Shown: one piece after another, positions 62,104 through 64,000 of the stretch
Numbering within the stretch: position 1 is the first letter of the stretch
How the letters are laid out: each line of letters begins with the position of its first letter
Assembly: GCF_012584455.1 (NCBI RefSeq)
Contig: NZ_JABAEB010000002.1
Coordinates: 372,001-436,000, forward strand
Direction of reading: 5' to 3'
Source: Shewanella oncorhynchi
Lineage (GTDB): Bacteria; Pseudomonadota; Gammaproteobacteria; Enterobacterales; Shewanellaceae
Length of the DNA: 64,000 bases
Position numbers and translations under genes: made by a program
Notes under the pieces: model-generated
The model's database searches: none
Seen by the model: only the letters and a program-made list of their open reading frames with translations
Told to the model about the DNA's origin: nothing

Positions 62104-62369
62104 ATACCAATCGTATTAAATATCTGTTCATTCAGCGGGAGTTCAACGCGCTTTAGACAAGGCGAAGGCTTGAAGGCATAGGTGGTGCTCTGTCGAAAGC
62201 CTTAAACGCAGTATAAAGTGCGTTGAAACCCGCCCTTCGGGAGCCTCACAGGCATCCCACTCCCGTGTTGCATTGACTTAAAAGGGAATGACCATTTCTG
62301 CGTCAATGCGCCTTGGATTGAAATGCCTGTGAGGCTCTGAACTGATTAGATATTTAATGTGATTGGTAT
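62104..62369. mobile_element. MITE-like non-coding inverted-repeat element (266 bp)
   Basis: Outer ends ATACCAATC (62104-62112) and GATTGGTAT (62361-62369) are perfect inverted repeats and extend imperfectly over about 28 bases (ATTAAATATCT shared). Inside are nested repeats: GAGCCTCACAGGCAT (62241-62255) with ATGCCTGTGAGGCTC (62323-62337), AAGGCTT (62165-62171) with AAGCCTT (62197-62203), and GTTCAACGC with GCGTTGAA. No reading frame is present. It looks like a MITE or similar palindromic unit; similar ATACCAATC-ended repeats are, as I recall, common in Shewanella and Vibrio. Confidence 0.7.
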
Positions 62370-62465
62370 AAATACGCAGTAATGTTGAATAACAGTATTA
62401 GGCCACTCACTTTTAGCGAATAAGTGGCCTAATATGTTGAATAATAGGGTAAGTTAATGACTTAA

Positions 62466-63014
62466 TTAGAAGTTTGCAGGCGTAGTCGCACTCACTAGGC
62501 GACAAGGTTCATCGAAGGGATTGCGGAATCTATGGGGCAATTCACTGTTAAAATAATAACTGTCACCCGCTTCCAAAATATACACTTCATCCCCAACAGT
62601 GAGTTCGAATTTACCTTCTATCACCATAGCGGCCTCTTCACCTTCGTGCTTTAGCATCTCTTCACCCGTATCTGAACCGGGTGGATAAATCTCATTCATC
62701 ACTGACATTGCGCGGTTCGGGTAATCACGACCGATCAGTTTAAATTCAAGTGGTCCAGTACCGATATTCAGTAATTCATTGGATCGATAGACGACCTTTT
62801 GCTCACTATCCGTTGAGGCTTCAATGGAGAAAAAGTCCACTAAAGACATCGGGATACCCGACAGCACTTTTTTTAAAGAGCTGACTGACGGGCTAACACT
62901 GTTTTTCTCGATCATTGAAATCGTACTGTTAGTCACACCAGCACGTTTGGCTAATTCTCGTTGAGATAAGCCTTTCATTTTTCGAACAGTTTTGAGGCTG
63001 GCTCCAATATCCAA
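62466..63014 (-). CDS. puuR: Putrescine utilisation repressor PuuR
   Basis: 182-residue regulator. N-terminal XRE helix-turn-helix (about 5-60, GLSQRELAKRAGVTNSTISM) and C-terminal cupin domain (about 105-180, HEGEEAAMVIEGKFELTVGD, LPHRFRNP), the PuuR architecture and length (E. coli 185). The start is TTG with AGGGGGA eight bases upstream; no in-frame ATG fits. A site matching the puuD operators lies in its own upstream region, suggesting autoregulation. Confidence 0.9.
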   Translation of the reverse strand: MDIGASLKTVRKMKGLSQRELAKRAGVTNSTISMIEKNSVSPSVSSLKKVLSGIPMSLVDFFSIEASTDSEQKVVYRSNELLNIGTGPLEFKLIGRDYPNRAMSVMNEIYPPGSDTGEEMLKHEGEEAAMVIEGKFELTVGDEVYILEAGDSYYFNSELPHRFRNPFDEPCRLVSATTPANF

Positions 63015-63155
63015 ATTTCACATCCCCCTAAAGGCTCGGGTCAATCCCGATAGATGACGAACAGGTTGTTCAGGATAAACACCATCCAGAACGCATTTTC
63101 GCCCAAAAAGCGCGTGTTTTACTGCTTTCATTGTATTCTACATAAAAAGCGTGTT

Positions 63156-63179
63156 AAATAAAACGAACACTTTTTTGCG
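63156..63179. promoter_or_regulatory. Candidate PuuR operator in the puuR/oxidoreductase divergent region
   Basis: AACGAACACTTT at 63162-63173 is identical over 12 bases to the site at 61797-61808, and AATAAA precedes it. ACACTTTT and AAAAGTGT further right give extra dyad symmetry. It could repress both puuR and the divergent oxidase gene. Confidence 0.55.
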
Positions 63180-63250
63180 TCATGTTAAAAGTGTGATGAG
63201 TATACTGAGACAAGTCCAATTTACAATAAAAACAATTTTTGGGAGCCATA

Positions 63251-64000
63251 ATGGCAAGCAAACCTCCAGTGCACAGCGAACAGTATCCACACTCTTATTA
63301 TGTTGATACTGCTAAAGAAATTTATGCGCACCCACAACTCGAAGGCAATATCAATGCCGATGTCTGTATCGTGGGCGGCGGCTTTAGCGGTATCAATACC
63401 GCCATAGAACTCGCACTGCGCGGTATGAGTGTTGTGCTGTTAGAAGCGAGGCGAATTGGCTGGGGCGCATCGGGGCGTAATGGCGGCGAACTCATTCGCG
63501 GCATAGGCCATGACCCTTCGCAATTTCAAAGTGAAATCGGCACTGAAGGTGTTCAAGCAATTCAACAGATGGGCTTTGAAGCCGTCGAAATTGTGCGAAA
63601 TCGCATACAAGAACACAGTATCGACTGTGATCTGCAAATGGGTTATTGCGACTTAGCGGTAAAACCTCGTCACATGGATGAGCTTGAAGAAGAATTTAAC
63701 GCACTCAAGGCCATGGGTTATCAGCAAGAAATCAAGCTGTTAACTAAGCCACAATTAGGTGAAGTCATAGGCTCAGATTTTTATCAAGGTGCGCTAGTTG
63801 ATATGGGTAGCGGTCATCTACACCCACTTAATCTTGCCCTCGGTGAAGCTCGCGTCGCCCGCAATCTCGGCGCTAGGTTGTTTGAGTACAGTGCTGCTGA
63901 AAAAATCATTCAAGGCGCCAAACCTAAGGTCATTACCGCTAAGGGCGAAGTCACATGCCAATACGTAGTGCTGGCGGGCAATGCTTATATCGGCCACAAA
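63251..64000 (+). CDS. PuuB-like FAD-dependent oxidoreductase (partial, runs off the window)
   Basis: First 250 codons are visible; the 3' end lies outside. GGGAG sits five bases before the ATG. FAD site ADVCIVGGGFSGINTAIELA, then IGWGASGRNGGELIRGIGHD and SGHLHPLNLALGEARVA, all shared with PuuB at 53369-54655 but clearly divergent in between. It probably oxidises a glutamylated or free amine in the same pathway. It is divergent from puuR and likely under its control. Confidence 0.88.
   Translation, partial: MASKPPVHSEQYPHSYYVDTAKEIYAHPQLEGNINADVCIVGGGFSGINTAIELALRGMSVVLLEARRIGWGASGRNGGELIRGIGHDPSQFQSEIGTEGVQAIQQMGFEAVEIVRNRIQEHSIDCDLQMGYCDLAVKPRHMDELEEEFNALKAMGYQQEIKLLTKPQLGEVIGSDFYQGALVDMGSGHLHPLNLALGEARVARNLGARLFEYSAAEKIIQGAKPKVITAKGEVTCQYVVLAGNAYIGHK

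Overview
The window is a 64 kb piece of a gammaproteobacterial chromosome that I assign to Shewanella, close to S. oneidensis or S. putrefaciens. The assignment rests on gene content and order remembered from the S. oneidensis MR-1 cyaC-oxyR-hptA-gltBD ... rpsU-dnaG-rpoD ... pot/puu/gab region; no search was run. Nearly all of it is ordinary chromosomal coding sequence. I see no prophage, integron, CRISPR array, IS transposase or rRNA operon. The only mobile-looking DNA is one non-coding MITE-like element near the right end.

Region by region. (1) 0-4 kb: a membrane class III adenylate cyclase (cyaC) with a near-consensus CRP site upstream, then oxyR, the phosphotransfer protein gene hptA and a YhcC-type radical SAM gene on the minus strand. 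(2) 4-10.4 kb: glutamate synthase gltBD behind a long leader with a good ARG box. (3) 10.7-14.6 kb: mtnN followed by small envelope genes (CbiB-like, DUF2721, TRIC/UPF0126, an NTF2-like secreted protein and an unknown secreted protein). (4) 14.7-18.5 kb: tyrS, divergent from an OapA/M23 murein hydrolase gene and anmK. (5) 19-26.3 kb: aqpZ, two small genes, erpA with a DUF6776 gene, a CLC-family channel, pyrB and hemL. (6) 26.3-28.3 kb: a gap holding two very small candidate membrane-protein genes, then nhaD. (7) 28.4-38.4 kb: gspB-exeA, cca, an Lpp-like lipoprotein, an rlmA homologue with an altered SAM pocket, uppP-folK-folB, plsY and tsaD. (8) 38.5-43.4 kb: the macromolecular synthesis operon rpsU-yqeY-dnaG-rpoD, with a promoter and an internal hairpin, then a tRNA with a CAU anticodon that reads as tRNA-Ile2. 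(9) 43.6-50.4 kb: a chemoreceptor, fructokinase mak, a POT peptide transporter and a luciferase-like monooxygenase. (10) 50.5-64 kb: a putrescine uptake and catabolism locus.

The putrescine locus is the most coherent system here. PotFGHI imports putrescine. PuuA glutamylates it, PuuB oxidises it, PuuD releases GABA, and GabT and GabD take GABA to succinate. PuuR is the likely repressor. A shared motif close to AACGAACACTTT lies upstream of puuD, puuR and puuB and looks like the PuuR operator. A second PuuB-like oxidase gene, divergent from puuR, runs off the right edge.

Most genes carry clear family signatures, so the annotation is largely secure. Start codons were moved inward from the longest reading frame wherever homology, a ribosome binding site or a signal peptide favoured it. 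The least explained items are the small reading frames around 26.5-26.9 kb and 33.5 kb, the MITE-like element at 62.1-62.4 kb, the altered RlmA and CbiB homologues, and several strong hairpins that lack a U-tract.
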